Assembly (NCBI RefSeq): GCF_029643425.1
Contig: NZ_CP119106.1
Coordinates: 2,108,001 to 2,172,000, forward strand
Origin: Isoptericola sp. AK164
GTDB taxonomy: Bacteria > Actinomycetota > Actinomycetes > Actinomycetales > Cellulomonadaceae
DNA length: 64,000 nucleotides
Reading direction: 5' to 3'
Shown here: in pieces, positions 1 through 7,870 of the stretch
How positions within the stretch are numbered: position 1 is the first letter of the stretch
Layout: every line of letters starts with the position of its first letter
Notes under the pieces: generated by a model
Database searches by the model: none
The model's input: only the letters and a program-made list of their open reading frames with translations
Told to the model about the DNA's origin: nothing
Position numbers and translations under genes: made by a program

Positions 1-2276
1 CGAGCATGCGCGTCGGGTTGGCCGCCGGGTCGGGGCCGAGGCCCATCTCGGCGCGTGCCGCGTACTCGGCCACGCGCAGCCCGCCGACGAGCACCATGTC
101 CGCGGCGTCGGAGATGGCGGCCTGCGCCTGGACGGGGTCGAGCACGCCGAGCACCTCGCCCGCGCCGGTGCGGGCGAGCTCGCGACGGCGCAGGGCCCGC
201 AGCTTCGTGGCCGCCGGCCCGGGGTCGTCCGACCGGGTCAGGACGGCGTCCGCCTCGGCGGCGAGCCGCTCCGGGCCTCGCGGCTCGAGCCGCGAGGTGT
301 CGGCCAGCCACTGCACCGACTCGGGCGACCGGGACAGCGCCTCGGCGAGGTAGCGCGACGACGACAGCAGCTGGGCGAGGTGGTAGGCCGCGTTGCCGGA
401 GTCGCGCAGCAGCCGCAGGTACCAGGGGGTCGACCCGAGGTTCTCGGACAGCTTGCGGAAGGCCAGCAGCCCGGCGTCCGGGTCGGCTCCCTCGGCGAAC
501 CAGCCGAGCATGACCGGCAGGAGCTGGCGCTGCAGCTTGGCGCGGCGCGAGGTGCCCTCGGTGAGGGCGACGACGTGCCGCATCGCGCCGTCGGGGTCGC
601 GGTAGCCGATCGCGGCGAACCGGGCCCGCGCGGCCTCGGGGGCGAGCGAGAGCTCGTCCTCCGAGAGCTGCGCCCAGGCCGGCAGCAGCGGGCGGTAGAA
701 GACGGCCTCGTGCAGGGCGCGCACCTCGCGGCGGGTGTCCCGCCACCGCTTGCGCAGGTCGTCGGCACCCTGGCCGCGCATCCCCAGCGACCGGGCCAGG
801 CGCCGCAGGTCGTCGTCGTCCGTGGGCAGCAGGTGGGTGCGCTTGAGCCGGAAGAGCTGGACCCGGTGCTCCAGGGACCGCGAGAACCGGTAGCACGCGC
901 TCATCTTCGTGGCGTGCTCGCGGCCCACGTAGCCCCCGGCGGCCAGCGCGGCGAGCGCCGCGAAGGTGTTGCCGGCGTGGATCGTGTCGTCGGTGCGCCC
1001 GTGCACGAGCTGCAGGAGCTGGACGGTGAACTCCACGTCCCGCAGCCCGCCCTTGCCGAGCTTGATCTGCCGGTCCGCCTCGGCGTTGGGCACGTGCGCC
1101 TCGACCCGGCGCCGCATCGCCTGGGCGTCCTCGACGAAGTGGTCCCGGTTGGCGGCGGCCCACACGAACGGGTCGAGGGCCTCGCGGTAGGCGGTGCCGA
1201 GCGCGACGTCGCCGGCGACCGGGCGGGCCTTGAGCAGGGCCTGGAACTCCCAGGTCTCGGCCCAGCGCTCGTAGTAGGCGACGTGGCTCTCCAGGGACCG
1301 CACCAGCGGCCCCTGCTTGCCCTCGGGACGCAGGGCGGCGTCGACCTCCCACAGGGCCGGCTCCAGCGAGGTCCCGCCGCAGACCTTCTGCAGCCGGGTG
1401 GCGAGCTGGGTCCCGGTCCGCATGGCCGTGGGCTCGTCCACCAGGGGTTCGCCGTCGTCGCCGGTGGCGGGCTCGCACACGTAGACGACGTCGACGTCGG
1501 AGACGTAGTTCAGCTCGCGCCCGCCGGTCTTGCCCATCCCGATCACCGACAGCCGGGCACCGGCGCCGTGGTCGGGCAGCTGGGAGCGCGCGACGGCCAG
1601 CGCGGCCTCCAGCGCCCCGGAGGCCAGGTCGGCCAGCGCCGCGGCGACGTCGGGCAGGGTGGCCGACGGGTCGGGGGCGGTCAGGTCGGTGGCCGCGATG
1701 CGCAGCAGCCGCTCGCGATAGGCGCGCCGCAGGGCGTCGGTCGCGGTGGGGGCGTCGGTGTCGGGCCAGCCCGATTCCCCGTCGCCGGCCGCCTGCTCGG
1801 CGGCCACCGGGGCGACCGCCTCGGGATCCGCCCCGACGGCGCGCAGCAGCTCGGCCCGGACGTCGGCCGGGTCGACCCCGAGGCCGCCGTCGCCGTCGCC
1901 GAGCACGTCCAGCAGCGCCGGACGCCGCACGATCTCGTCGCCGAGCGCCGAGGACGCCCCGAGCACCGCGAGCAGCCGTCCGCGCGCGACACCGTCGGCC
2001 GACCGGGTGTCCGCGGCGAGCAGCCGCTCGACGGTCCGCTCGGCGGCGGGCACGGCGGCCAGCCGCACGAGCTGCAGCAGCGCCATGTCGGGGTCGGCCG
2101 TGACGCCGAGCGCCTGCAGCACCGCGTCTCCCCCGCCGTCGTCGGCGGGGAGGCGGCGCTGCAGCTCCGCGTCGTCCCAGAGCGTCGCCGACCGCGTCAG
2201 GTCGGCGAACCCGGCCCGGAGCAGCCTCCGGGTCGGGGTCTGCGGTCTACCGGTTCCGGAGGTCGTCGAGCTCACA
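1..2276 (-). CDS. glnE: Bifunctional glutamine synthetase adenylyltransferase/deadenylylase, 3' end outside window
   Basis: Only the first 758 codons are present; the gene runs off the left edge. The product attaches AMP to, and removes it from, glutamine synthetase I in response to nitrogen status. The N-terminal nucleotidyltransferase signature is clear near residues 245-262 (GMGKTGGRELNYVSDVD, with the D-x-D metal ligands). The window ends in the helical linker before the second transferase domain, so that domain cannot be judged. The GTG start begins VSSTTSG, with a weak AGGG upstream. It lies 87 bases downstream of glnA2 on the same strand, the order seen in mycobacteria, so the two are probably cotranscribed. 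Family length is about 1000 residues. Confidence 0.93.
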
Positions 2277-2302
2277 GGTCGACCCTAGCCGCCGACGCCG
2301 CG

Positions 2303-2342
2303 CCGCGGGATCCCCGTCCGGCCGTCGGAGGAGATCCCGCGG
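2303..2342 (-). terminator. Inverted repeat between glnA2 and glnE
   Basis: CCGCGGGATC at 2303-2312 is perfectly repeated in reverse as GATCCCGCGG at 2333-2342 with a 20-base loop. It lies just after glnA2 and before glnE on the same strand. It could be a partial terminator that lowers glnE expression, or a processing hairpin. There is no T-run, so termination is unproven. Confidence 0.35.
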
Positions 2343-2363
2343 AGGAACACCGGACGCAGCGGC

Positions 2364-3701
2364 TCAGAGGAACTGCAGCGAGGCCTTGAGCTCGTAGGGG
2401 GTGACCTGGGAGCGGTAGGCATCCCACTCGTTGCGCTTGTTCTTCAGCACGTAGTCGAACACGTGCTCGCCGAGGGTCTCGGCCACGAGCTCGGAGGACT
2501 CCATCAGCTCGACGGCCTCGTCGAGCGACTCCGGCAGCGGCGCGATGCCGAGCGCGCGGCGCTCCGCCCCGGTGAGCTCCCAGACGTCGTCCTCGGTGGC
2601 CTCGGGCAGCTCGTACCCCTCCTCGATGCCCTTCATCCCGGCGGCCAGCAGCACCGCGAACGCGAGGTAGGGGTTCGTCGCCGAGTCCAGCGCCCGGTAC
2701 TCGATCCGCGACGAGTTGCCCTTGCCCGGCTTGTACATCGGGACGCGCACCAGGGCCGAGCGGTTGTTGTGCCCCCAGCAGATGTAGCTCGGCGCCTCGG
2801 CGCCGCCCCACAGCCGCTTGTAGGAGTTCACGTGCTGGTTCGTCACCGCGGTGATCTCGCCGGCGTGCACGAGCAGGCCCGCGATGAACTGCCGGCCGGT
2901 CTTGGACAGCTCGAACTGCGCACCCGGCTCGTGGAAGGCGTTGTGGTCCTCCTCGAACAGCGACATGTGGGTGTGCATGCCCGAACCCGGCTGGTCGGCG
3001 AACGGCTTCGGCATGAAGGAGGCGAAGACGCCCTGCTCGAGCGCGACCTCCTTGACCACGGTGCGGAAGGTCATGAGGTTGTCCGCGGTGGTCAGCGCGT
3101 CGGCGTAGCGCAGGTCGATCTCGTTCTGCCCCGGACCGGCCTCGTGGTGGGAGAACTCCACCGAGATGCCCATCGACTCGAGCATCGAGATCGCCGCGCG
3201 GCGGAAGTCGTGCGTGCTGCCGCGGGCGAGGTGGTCGAAGTAGCCGCCCTCGTCGACCGGCACCAGGGGGCCCTCCGCGGAGGCCATCTGGTTGAAGAGG
3301 TAGAACTCGACCTCGGGGTGGGTGTAGAAGGTGAACCCCTTGTCGCCGGCCTTGGCCAGCGTGCGCTTGAGCACGTTGCGCGAGTCGGCGCGCGACGGCT
3401 CGCCCTCGGGGGTGAGCAGGTCGCAGAACATGCGACCGGTGCCGTGGCGCTCGCCGCGCCACGGCAGCACCTGGAACGTCGTGGGGTCGGGCTTGGCGAT
3501 CATGTCCGCCTCGTAGACCCGGGTCAGACCCTCGATCGCGCTGCCGTCGAAGCCGATGCCCTCGACGAAGGCCTGCTCGAGCTCCGCCGGCGCCACCGCC
3601 ACGGACTTGAGCACCCCCAGCACGTCGGTGAACCAGAGTCGGATGAAGCGGATGTCGCGCTCCTCGACCGTGCGAAGCACGAACTCCTGCTGCCTGTCCA
3701 T
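2364..3701 (-). CDS. glnA2: Type I glutamine synthetase, GlnA2-like
   Basis: ATP-dependent glutamine synthetase (glutamate + NH3 to glutamine), 445 residues, the usual length of actinobacterial GlnA2 (GSI-alpha type). Seen: N-terminal beta-grasp with FDGSAIEGL near residue 51, the HHEAGPGQNEIDL metal/glutamate segment, the KPFADQPGSGMH segment and the arginine-rich NNRSALVRVP segment. Where adenylylated GSI enzymes carry the NLYDLPPE tyrosine, this protein reads DDVWELTGAE, with Trp in place of Tyr. It is therefore unlikely to be a substrate of the neighbouring GlnE, and a second GS gene elsewhere is expected. The ATG is preceded by AGGATGAGG. The order glnA2-glnE matches mycobacteria. Confidence 0.95.
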   Translation of the reverse strand: MDRQQEFVLRTVEERDIRFIRLWFTDVLGVLKSVAVAPAELEQAFVEGIGFDGSAIEGLTRVYEADMIAKPDPTTFQVLPWRGERHGTGRMFCDLLTPEGEPSRADSRNVLKRTLAKAGDKGFTFYTHPEVEFYLFNQMASAEGPLVPVDEGGYFDHLARGSTHDFRRAAISMLESMGISVEFSHHEAGPGQNEIDLRYADALTTADNLMTFRTVVKEVALEQGVFASFMPKPFADQPGSGMHTHMSLFEEDHNAFHEPGAQFELSKTGRQFIAGLLVHAGEITAVTNQHVNSYKRLWGGAEAPSYICWGHNNRSALVRVPMYKPGKGNSSRIEYRALDSATNPYLAFAVLLAAGMKGIEEGYELPEATEDDVWELTGAERRALGIAPLPESLDEAVELMESSELVAETLGEHVFDYVLKNKRNEWDAYRSQVTPYELKASLQFL

Positions 3702-3723
3702 GACCTCATCCTGCCCGATACCT

Positions 3724-3739
3724 GTTAACCATGGGTGAC
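3724..3739 (-). promoter_or_regulatory. Possible GlnR-type half-box upstream of glnA2
   Basis: Read on the minus strand this is GTCAC-N6-TTAAC. It resembles the GTnAC-n6-GaAAC core reported for actinobacterial GlnR boxes but matches only part of the second half. It lies 23 bases before the glnA2 start codon. This is a weak inference from motif similarity and location. Confidence 0.25.
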
Positions 3740-3758
3740 GGACTGCGCACAGTCCGTC
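3737..3758. promoter_or_regulatory. Perfect 9-bp palindrome between glnA2 and panB
   Basis: GACGGACTG (3737-3745) and CAGTCCGTC (3750-3758) form a perfect inverted repeat around CGCA. It lies in the divergent intergenic region, 36 bases from the glnA2 start and 52 from the panB start. It could be an operator or an RNA hairpin in one leader. No regulator is identified. Confidence 0.4.
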
Positions 3759-3796
3759 GCATCGGCCGAGGACCAGGGCCTCGGCCGGCCGTCGCC

Positions 3797-3802
3797 TACG
3801 CT
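3797..3802 (+). promoter_or_regulatory. -10 box (TACGCT) of a probable leaderless panB transcript
   Basis: TACGCT ends 7 bases before the ATG at 3810, the spacing expected when transcription starts at the start codon. Confidence 0.5.
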
Positions 3803-3809
3803 ATCGACC

Positions 3810-4709
3810 ATGGAACCAGCAGGCCACAACCCCTCGGCCACCACCGCTGACAACTCCGCTGTGAGGTCGGTCACCGGCGACGACGCCCCGGCCGGTATCG
3901 CCGGCGGCGCCCGCCGCGTCCGCGTCCACCACCTGCAGCGCGCGAAGGAGCGCGGCGAGCGCATCACGATGCTCACCGCCTACGACGCCACGACGGCCGC
4001 GATCCTCGACGCGGCCGGCGTCGACACCCTGCTCGTGGGCGACTCGATCGGCAACACGATGCTCGGGCACGCCACCACCCTGCCGGTCACCCTGGACGAC
4101 ATGGTCCGGGCCGGCCGGGCGGTGGCCTCGGCGACGCGGCACGCGTGGGTCGTCGTCGACCTGCCCTTCGGCAGCTACGAGGCCGGCCCGGAGCAGGCCC
4201 TGGCCTCGGCGGTACGGGTGATGAAGGAGACCGGCGCCTCGGCCGTGAAGCTCGAGGGCGGACGGCGTTCGGCGGCGCAGATCCGCGCGATCACCGACGC
4301 CGGGATCCCCGTGGTCGGTCACCTCGGCTACACCCCGCAGTCGGAGAACGTCCTCGGCGGCCCCCGCGTGCAGGGCCGCGGGGACGACTCGGCCGAGGAG
4401 CTGAGCCAGGACGCCCTCGCCGTCCAGGAGGCCGGCGCCGTGGCGGTCGTGCTGGAGATGGTGCCGCGCGAGGTCGCGGCCCGCATCACCGAGTTCCTCG
4501 TCATCCCCACGATCGGCATCGGCGCCGGTCCGGAGGTCGACGGCCAGGTGCTCGTGTGGACGGACATGGCGGGGATGACCGACTGGTCCCCGCGCTTCGC
4601 CCGCCGCTACGCCGAGCTCGGCCGGGCGCTGCAGCAGGCGGCGGCCGACTTCGCCGCCGAGGTCCGCGACGGCGCCTTCCCCGCGGACGAGCACACCTTC
4701 GACCAGTGA
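3810..4709 (+). CDS. panB: 3-methyl-2-oxobutanoate hydroxymethyltransferase
   Basis: First committed step of pantothenate synthesis: transfers a hydroxymethyl group from 5,10-methylene-THF to alpha-ketoisovalerate. 299 residues from ATG 3810. An in-frame ATG at 3735 would add 25 residues of unrelated sequence and lies inside the intergenic palindrome, so the inner start is preferred; it also has a leaderless-type TACGCT box 7 bases upstream. Seen: TAYDATTAAILD, the metal-binding GDSIGNTMLGH segment, VVVDLPFGSYE, VKLEGG, GHLGYTPQS and the C-terminal IPTIGIGAGPEVDGQVLVW signature. The first 25-30 residues are a low-complexity extension typical of actinobacterial PanB. Position beside glnA2 is conserved in mycobacteria. 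Confidence 0.95.
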   Translation: MEPAGHNPSATTADNSAVRSVTGDDAPAGIAGGARRVRVHHLQRAKERGERITMLTAYDATTAAILDAAGVDTLLVGDSIGNTMLGHATTLPVTLDDMVRAGRAVASATRHAWVVVDLPFGSYEAGPEQALASAVRVMKETGASAVKLEGGRRSAAQIRAITDAGIPVVGHLGYTPQSENVLGGPRVQGRGDDSAEELSQDALAVQEAGAVAVVLEMVPREVAARITEFLVIPTIGIGAGPEVDGQVLVWTDMAGMTDWSPRFARRYAELGRALQQAAADFAAEVRDGAFPADEHTFDQ

Positions 4710-4734
4710 CGAGCGGCCGGCGGCGCTGCCGGTG

Positions 4735-4932
4735 TCAGCGCCGCCAGTCCTCGTCCTCGGCGTCCCACGCCTCGTTGCGGCGCTCGGCGTTCTCCAGGGC
4801 GTGCTCGGCGGCCTCGCGGGTCGGGTAGGGCCCCAGCAGGTGGGTCCAGCTCGACTTCTCCGTCGAGGTCTCCACCTGCCCGGTCTCGGTGTTGTACCAA
4901 TACTGCGTGCGACCGGTGCTGTACTCGCTCAT
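4735..4932 (-). CDS. Small SPOR-domain-like protein
   Basis: 65 residues from the ATG at 4932 (MSEYSTGRTQYWYNTETGQVE). The sequence reads as one compact domain: a YWYNTETGQVE strand, then LGPYPTREAAEHALENAERRNEAWD, which resembles the GPYPTREAA... helix of SPOR-like proteins common in actinobacteria. No signal peptide or membrane segment is visible, so peptidoglycan binding is not implied. An upstream in-frame ATG at 4962 would overlap the ppgK start. It is tail-to-tail with panB and head-to-head with ppgK, 28 bases apart. Function unknown. Confidence 0.75.
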   Translation of the reverse strand: MSEYSTGRTQYWYNTETGQVETSTEKSSWTHLLGPYPTREAAEHALENAERRNEAWDAEDEDWRR

Positions 4933-4960
4933 GACACGATCCTGCCGCAAGATGGGGTCC

Positions 4961-5725
4961 ATGGCTGAGCAGAACGACCATCAGGTGGCCTTCGGCATCG
5001 ACATCGGCGGTTCGGGCATCAAGGGCGCTCCCGTGGACCTGGCCACGGGTGAGTTCGCCGCCGACCGGCTGCGGATCCCCACCCCCGACAAGTCCACGCC
5101 GGAGGCGGTCGTCGAGGTGCTCGCCGAGCTCGTCGGCAGCTTCGACCTGCCCGACGACGCACCGATCGGCGTCGCGTTCCCGGCGCCGCTGGACCACGGG
5201 GTCGTGCGGTTCATCGCGAACCTGCACAAGTCCTGGAAGGGCGTCGACCTGCCCGCGCTGGTGCGCGAGGCGACCGGGCACGAGGTCGTGGCCGTCAACG
5301 ACGCCGACGCCGCCGGCGTCGGCGAGGACCGCTACGGCGCGGCGGCGGGCAAGGACGGCGTGGTCCTGATGGCGACGCTGGGCACCGGGATCGGCTCGGC
5401 GCTCCTCGTGGACGGTGTCCTCGTGCCGAACACGGAGCTCGGCCACCTGGAGATCGACGGCCACGACGCCGAGACGAAGGCGTCCGAGGCCGCCCGCGAC
5501 CGCGAGGACCTGTCGTGGGAGAAGTGGGCGAAGCGGCTGCAGCGCTACTTCTCCACGGTCGAGATGCTCCTGTCCCCCGACCTCATCGTGGTCGGCGGCG
5601 GCGTGAGCAAGCACCACAAGAAGTTCCTGCCGCTGCTCGACCTGCGCGCCGAGATCGTCCCGGCCACCCTGCGCAACCGGGCCGGGATCGTCGGCGCGGC
5701 CTCCCTCGCGGCCCGCCCGCACTGA
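4961..5725 (+). CDS. ppgK: Polyphosphate glucokinase (ROK family)
   Basis: 254 residues. Phosphorylates glucose to glucose-6-phosphate using polyphosphate (and often ATP), the main glucose kinase of many actinobacteria. Seen: phosphate-binding [12 protein letters not shown] at residues 11-22, the ROK nucleotide/sugar motifs [12 protein letters not shown] and [13 protein letters not shown], and an [13 protein letters not shown] segment in place of the usual ROK zinc site, as expected for PpgK. The chosen ATG follows GATGGGGTCC; an ATG three codons upstream is possible. It is followed by a strong hairpin terminator. Confidence 0.93.
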   Translation: MAEQNDHQVAFGIDIGGSGIKGAPVDLATGEFAADRLRIPTPDKSTPEAVVEVLAELVGSFDLPDDAPIGVAFPAPLDHGVVRFIANLHKSWKGVDLPALVREATGHEVVAVNDADAAGVGEDRYGAAAGKDGVVLMATLGTGIGSALLVDGVLVPNTELGHLEIDGHDAETKASEAARDREDLSWEKWAKRLQRYFSTVEMLLSPDLIVVGGGVSKHHKKFLPLLDLRAEIVPATLRNRAGIVGAASLAARPH

Positions 5726-5737
5726 CCCGACGCACGA

Positions 5738-5775
5738 CGACGCCGCGCCGCCCGGACCAGGGCGACGCGGCGTCG
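5738..5775. terminator. Bidirectional hairpin between ppgK and the STAS gene
   Basis: CGACGCCGCG (5738-5747) pairs perfectly with CGCGGCGTCG (5766-5775), and extra pairing is possible inside the loop. It lies between two converging genes, so it can serve both. Confidence 0.7.
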
Positions 5776-5791
5776 GTGTCGGGGTCGGGGA

Positions 5792-6115
5792 TCAGCCGGC
5801 GACGGGCACGTGCACGTGCAGCGTGCCCAGCGCCCTGCTGACGACGGACGGCGGGTCGTGCAACGTGACCGAGAGCCCCTCGTCCTGCCCGATGCGGCAG
5901 AGCTGGACGAGGAAGGCGATACCCGCGGAGTCGAGGAAGGTCACCTCGGAGGCGTCCACGACCACGGGCAGGTCTCGCTGGAACGCCCCGGCCAGCGCGG
6001 CCGAGGCTTCGTCGCGCAGGGCGATGTCGATCTCGCCCCACAGGGTCACCACACTGGCCTCGGGAGCCTCGTTCAAGACGATCCCACCGGCCCGAACCTC
6101 ATGCGTGAGGGTCAC
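5792..6115 (-). CDS. STAS-domain protein (anti-sigma factor antagonist-like)
   Basis: 107 residues, a single STAS domain. Seen: VVTLWGEIDIALRDEA at residues 22-37, and VVVDASEVTFLDSAGIAFLVQLCR, which contains the Asp-Ser pair where the regulatory serine of SpoIIAA/RsbV proteins sits (FLDSAGI). By family, the unphosphorylated form would bind an anti-sigma kinase and free a sigma factor. No kinase or sigma gene is adjacent. The start is a GTG (MTLTHE...). Confidence 0.85.
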   Translation of the reverse strand: MTLTHEVRAGGIVLNEAPEASVVTLWGEIDIALRDEASAALAGAFQRDLPVVVDASEVTFLDSAGIAFLVQLCRIGQDEGLSVTLHDPPSVVSRALGTLHVHVPVAG

Positions 6116-6318
6116 TGTGCCACCTTCGTCCCTGGTGTCCTCGCCCCCTGCGTGCCGCGGCGCGACACCGGCGTTCAGGACTCGCGACCTCGTCGTCGCG
6201 ATGCCGCCAACCTACACCACAACCCCCGTCGGGTGAAGTCGAACACAGAGCATTCCTTGACCGAACATTCACGATTCCATCATGTCCGGCCGGAGGGCGG
6301 GGTGCGGGCCGTCCCTCC

Positions 6319-6915
6319 TCAGAGCTCGATCCGCATCACCCGGCGGCGCGACGTCGGCGCCGCGACCTCGCTCAGCCCCGCCGCCGCGAACACCTGCGGC
6401 ACACCGACGCTCGCCTCGTCCCAGATCACCTCGCCACCGTCCGCGGCGACGATCGGATACCCCTCCAGCGCCCGCGCGCCCCGGGCCCGTGCCAGGTCGA
6501 CGGCGCAGCGCGCCAGCTCGTACATCAGCCCCTGGCCGCGGAACCCCGCGCGGACGACGAAGCACGCCGCGAGCCACACGCCGTCGTCGTCGCGATCCTC
6601 GTGGCGGCCGCGCCAGGCCACCGGGCTGCGCCCGTAGTAGCGGCGGTAGGTGGGTCGTGGACCGACGGCGACCCAGCCGGCCGGGTCCTCGTCGACGTAC
6701 AGCACGACGCCGCTGGTCACCGGCGAGTCCGGGTCGCCGGCGCAGGTCAGCTCGGCCAGCCGGAGCCGACGCTCCTCGAGGGGCATGAACCACCAGTCCC
6801 GGTCGCCGAGCACCTGGCGCTGGCACTGGCACCGCCCGGCCTGCGAGGTGCCCAGCACCGTCTGCAGGTCCTCGAACGGGACCTCGTCGGCCGGTCGTGC
6901 GGTCAGCGTCGCCAC
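6319..6915 (-). CDS. GNAT-family N-acetyltransferase
   Basis: 198 residues. The acetyl-CoA binding core is visible as WLAACFVVRAGFRGQGLMYEL (residues about 112-132; R-G-Q-G pyrophosphate loop), followed by the helix ARCAVDLARARGARALEGYP. The N-terminal part has CQCQRQVL and WWFMP segments and a GWVAVGPRP strand. It belongs to a set of uncharacterised actinobacterial GNATs; the substrate cannot be told. The GTG start has TAGCCT exactly 6 bases upstream, so the transcript is probably leaderless. It lies immediately 3' of rnpB on the same strand. Confidence 0.85.
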   Translation of the reverse strand: MATLTARPADEVPFEDLQTVLGTSQAGRCQCQRQVLGDRDWWFMPLEERRLRLAELTCAGDPDSPVTSGVVLYVDEDPAGWVAVGPRPTYRRYYGRSPVAWRGRHEDRDDDGVWLAACFVVRAGFRGQGLMYELARCAVDLARARGARALEGYPIVAADGGEVIWDEASVGVPQVFAAAGLSEVAAPTSRRRVMRIEL

Positions 6916-6921
6916 GCACCG

Positions 6922-6927
6922 AGGCTA
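6922..6927 (-). promoter_or_regulatory. -10 box (TAGCCT) of the acetyltransferase gene
   Basis: TAGCCT on the minus strand ends 6 bases before the GTG at 6915, a leaderless arrangement. Confidence 0.45.
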
Positions 6928-6973
6928 CGAGAAGGGTCCGACGCTCGCCGCCGGGGGCGGCGGGCGTCGGAGG

Positions 6974-7372
6974 CGGACGAGCCGGTCTGTACGCCGGGTT
7001 CTGTTCCCGCGCCGGGTCACCCCTGCGCGGGCGACGGTCATCCATCTAGGACCTGCGTCGCCGCAGGCCTCCAGCGGTCTACCCGACTGCGCTCCTCCGG
7101 AGAGGATCGGGCGGGCCGCCCTCGAACACAGTCTGTCCGACCTTGCTCCTGGTGGGGTTTACCGAGCCGTGCCCGTCACCGGGCACGCTGGTGGTCTCTT
7201 ACACCACCGTTTCACCCTCACCCGCGCGCCGAGGCGCACGGGCGGTCTGTTTTCTGTGGCACTGTCCCGCGGGTCACCCCGGGTGGCCGTTAGCCACCAC
7301 CATGCCCTGCGGAGCCCGGACGTTCCTCGGCACCGCCGCAGCGGTGACGCGACCGTCCGACCGACTCGTCCG
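6974..7372 (-). ncRNA. rnpB: RNase P RNA, bacterial type A
   Basis: The catalytic RNA of RNase P, which matures tRNA 5' ends. On the minus strand the molecule starts CGGACGAG and ends CTCGTCCG, so the terminal P1 helix closes. Conserved landmarks in order: GAGGAACGTCCGGGCTCC, the CAGGGCATGGTGG region, GGGTGACCCGCGGGACAGTG then CACAGAAAACAGACCGCC, GGTGAGGGTGAAACGGTGG, TAAGAGACCACCAGC, and the 3' TAGATGGATGACCG and ACAGAACCCGGCGTACAGACC. Ends are set from the P1 pairing and may be off by a few bases. Confidence 0.96.
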
Positions 7373-7392
7373 CGTGGCCAGGATACCCGGAC

Positions 7393-7776
7393 TCAGACCT
7401 CCACCGGGTACGTCAGGACCAGCTCGTCGGCCGACCGCCCCCGGATCCCCCAGTTCTCCGGCCGGCTCTCGAGGATGACGACCTCCAGGTCGTCGTCCGC
7501 GATCCCCAGGGCCGGGGCGACGTCGTCGTACATCGCCCGCACGAGCGCCCTCTTGGCGGTGGTGGACCGCCCGGAGAAGCACACGACCTCGATCACGAGG
7601 TACGCCGCCGACCGCGGCGCGACCAGGTCGCCGTCCTCGAGCAGCAGGAACCGGTGGAACCTCTTGTCCTCGGGGATCCGCCAGGCTCCCACGAGCGCCG
7701 CGTGCACGGCGTCGGACACCTCCCCGCGGCGATCGCCCCAGACGGTCCGGTTCCCGTAGATCTTCACCTGCGCCAT
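7393..7776 (-). CDS. Tautomerase-family protein
   Basis: 127 residues from ATG 7776 (MAQVKIYGNR). It matches the tautomerase/MIF superfamily layout: an initial beta strand, FHRFLLLEDGDLVAP, IEVVCFSGRSTTAKRALVRAMYDDV and a C-terminal ENWGIRGRSADELVLTYPVEV. The residue after Met is Ala, not the Pro that is the catalytic base in 4-oxalocrotonate tautomerases; this subfamily commonly starts MAQ, so the loss is probably not an error, but catalysis is doubtful. TACGGT at 7783-7788 (minus strand) lies 6 bases before the ATG, which supports this start over an upstream one. Confidence 0.82.
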   Translation of the reverse strand: MAQVKIYGNRTVWGDRRGEVSDAVHAALVGAWRIPEDKRFHRFLLLEDGDLVAPRSAAYLVIEVVCFSGRSTTAKRALVRAMYDDVAPALGIADDDLEVVILESRPENWGIRGRSADELVLTYPVEV

Positions 7777-7782
7777 GACGGG

Positions 7783-7788
7783 ACCGTA
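7783..7788 (-). promoter_or_regulatory. -10 box (TACGGT) of the tautomerase gene
   Basis: TACGGT lies 6 bases before the ATG at 7776, a leaderless arrangement. Confidence 0.5.
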
Positions 7789-7858
7789 CCGCCCCGGCGA
7801 CGGTCCGTCAGCAGGCGGTCGGCCGGAAGCGTGCACGAACGATCGCCGGACGACGACC

Positions 7859-7864
7859 TAGGGT
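7859..7864 (+). promoter_or_regulatory. -10 box (TAGGGT) of the yaaA gene
   Basis: TAGGGT lies 6 bases before the GTG at 7871, a leaderless arrangement. Confidence 0.5.
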
Positions 7865-7870
7865 GTCCGA

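Noticed and set aside
380-2389. A 669-codon plus-strand frame opposite glnE
   Set aside because: GlnE motifs are clear on the minus strand; the plus-strand frame is compositionally a shadow.
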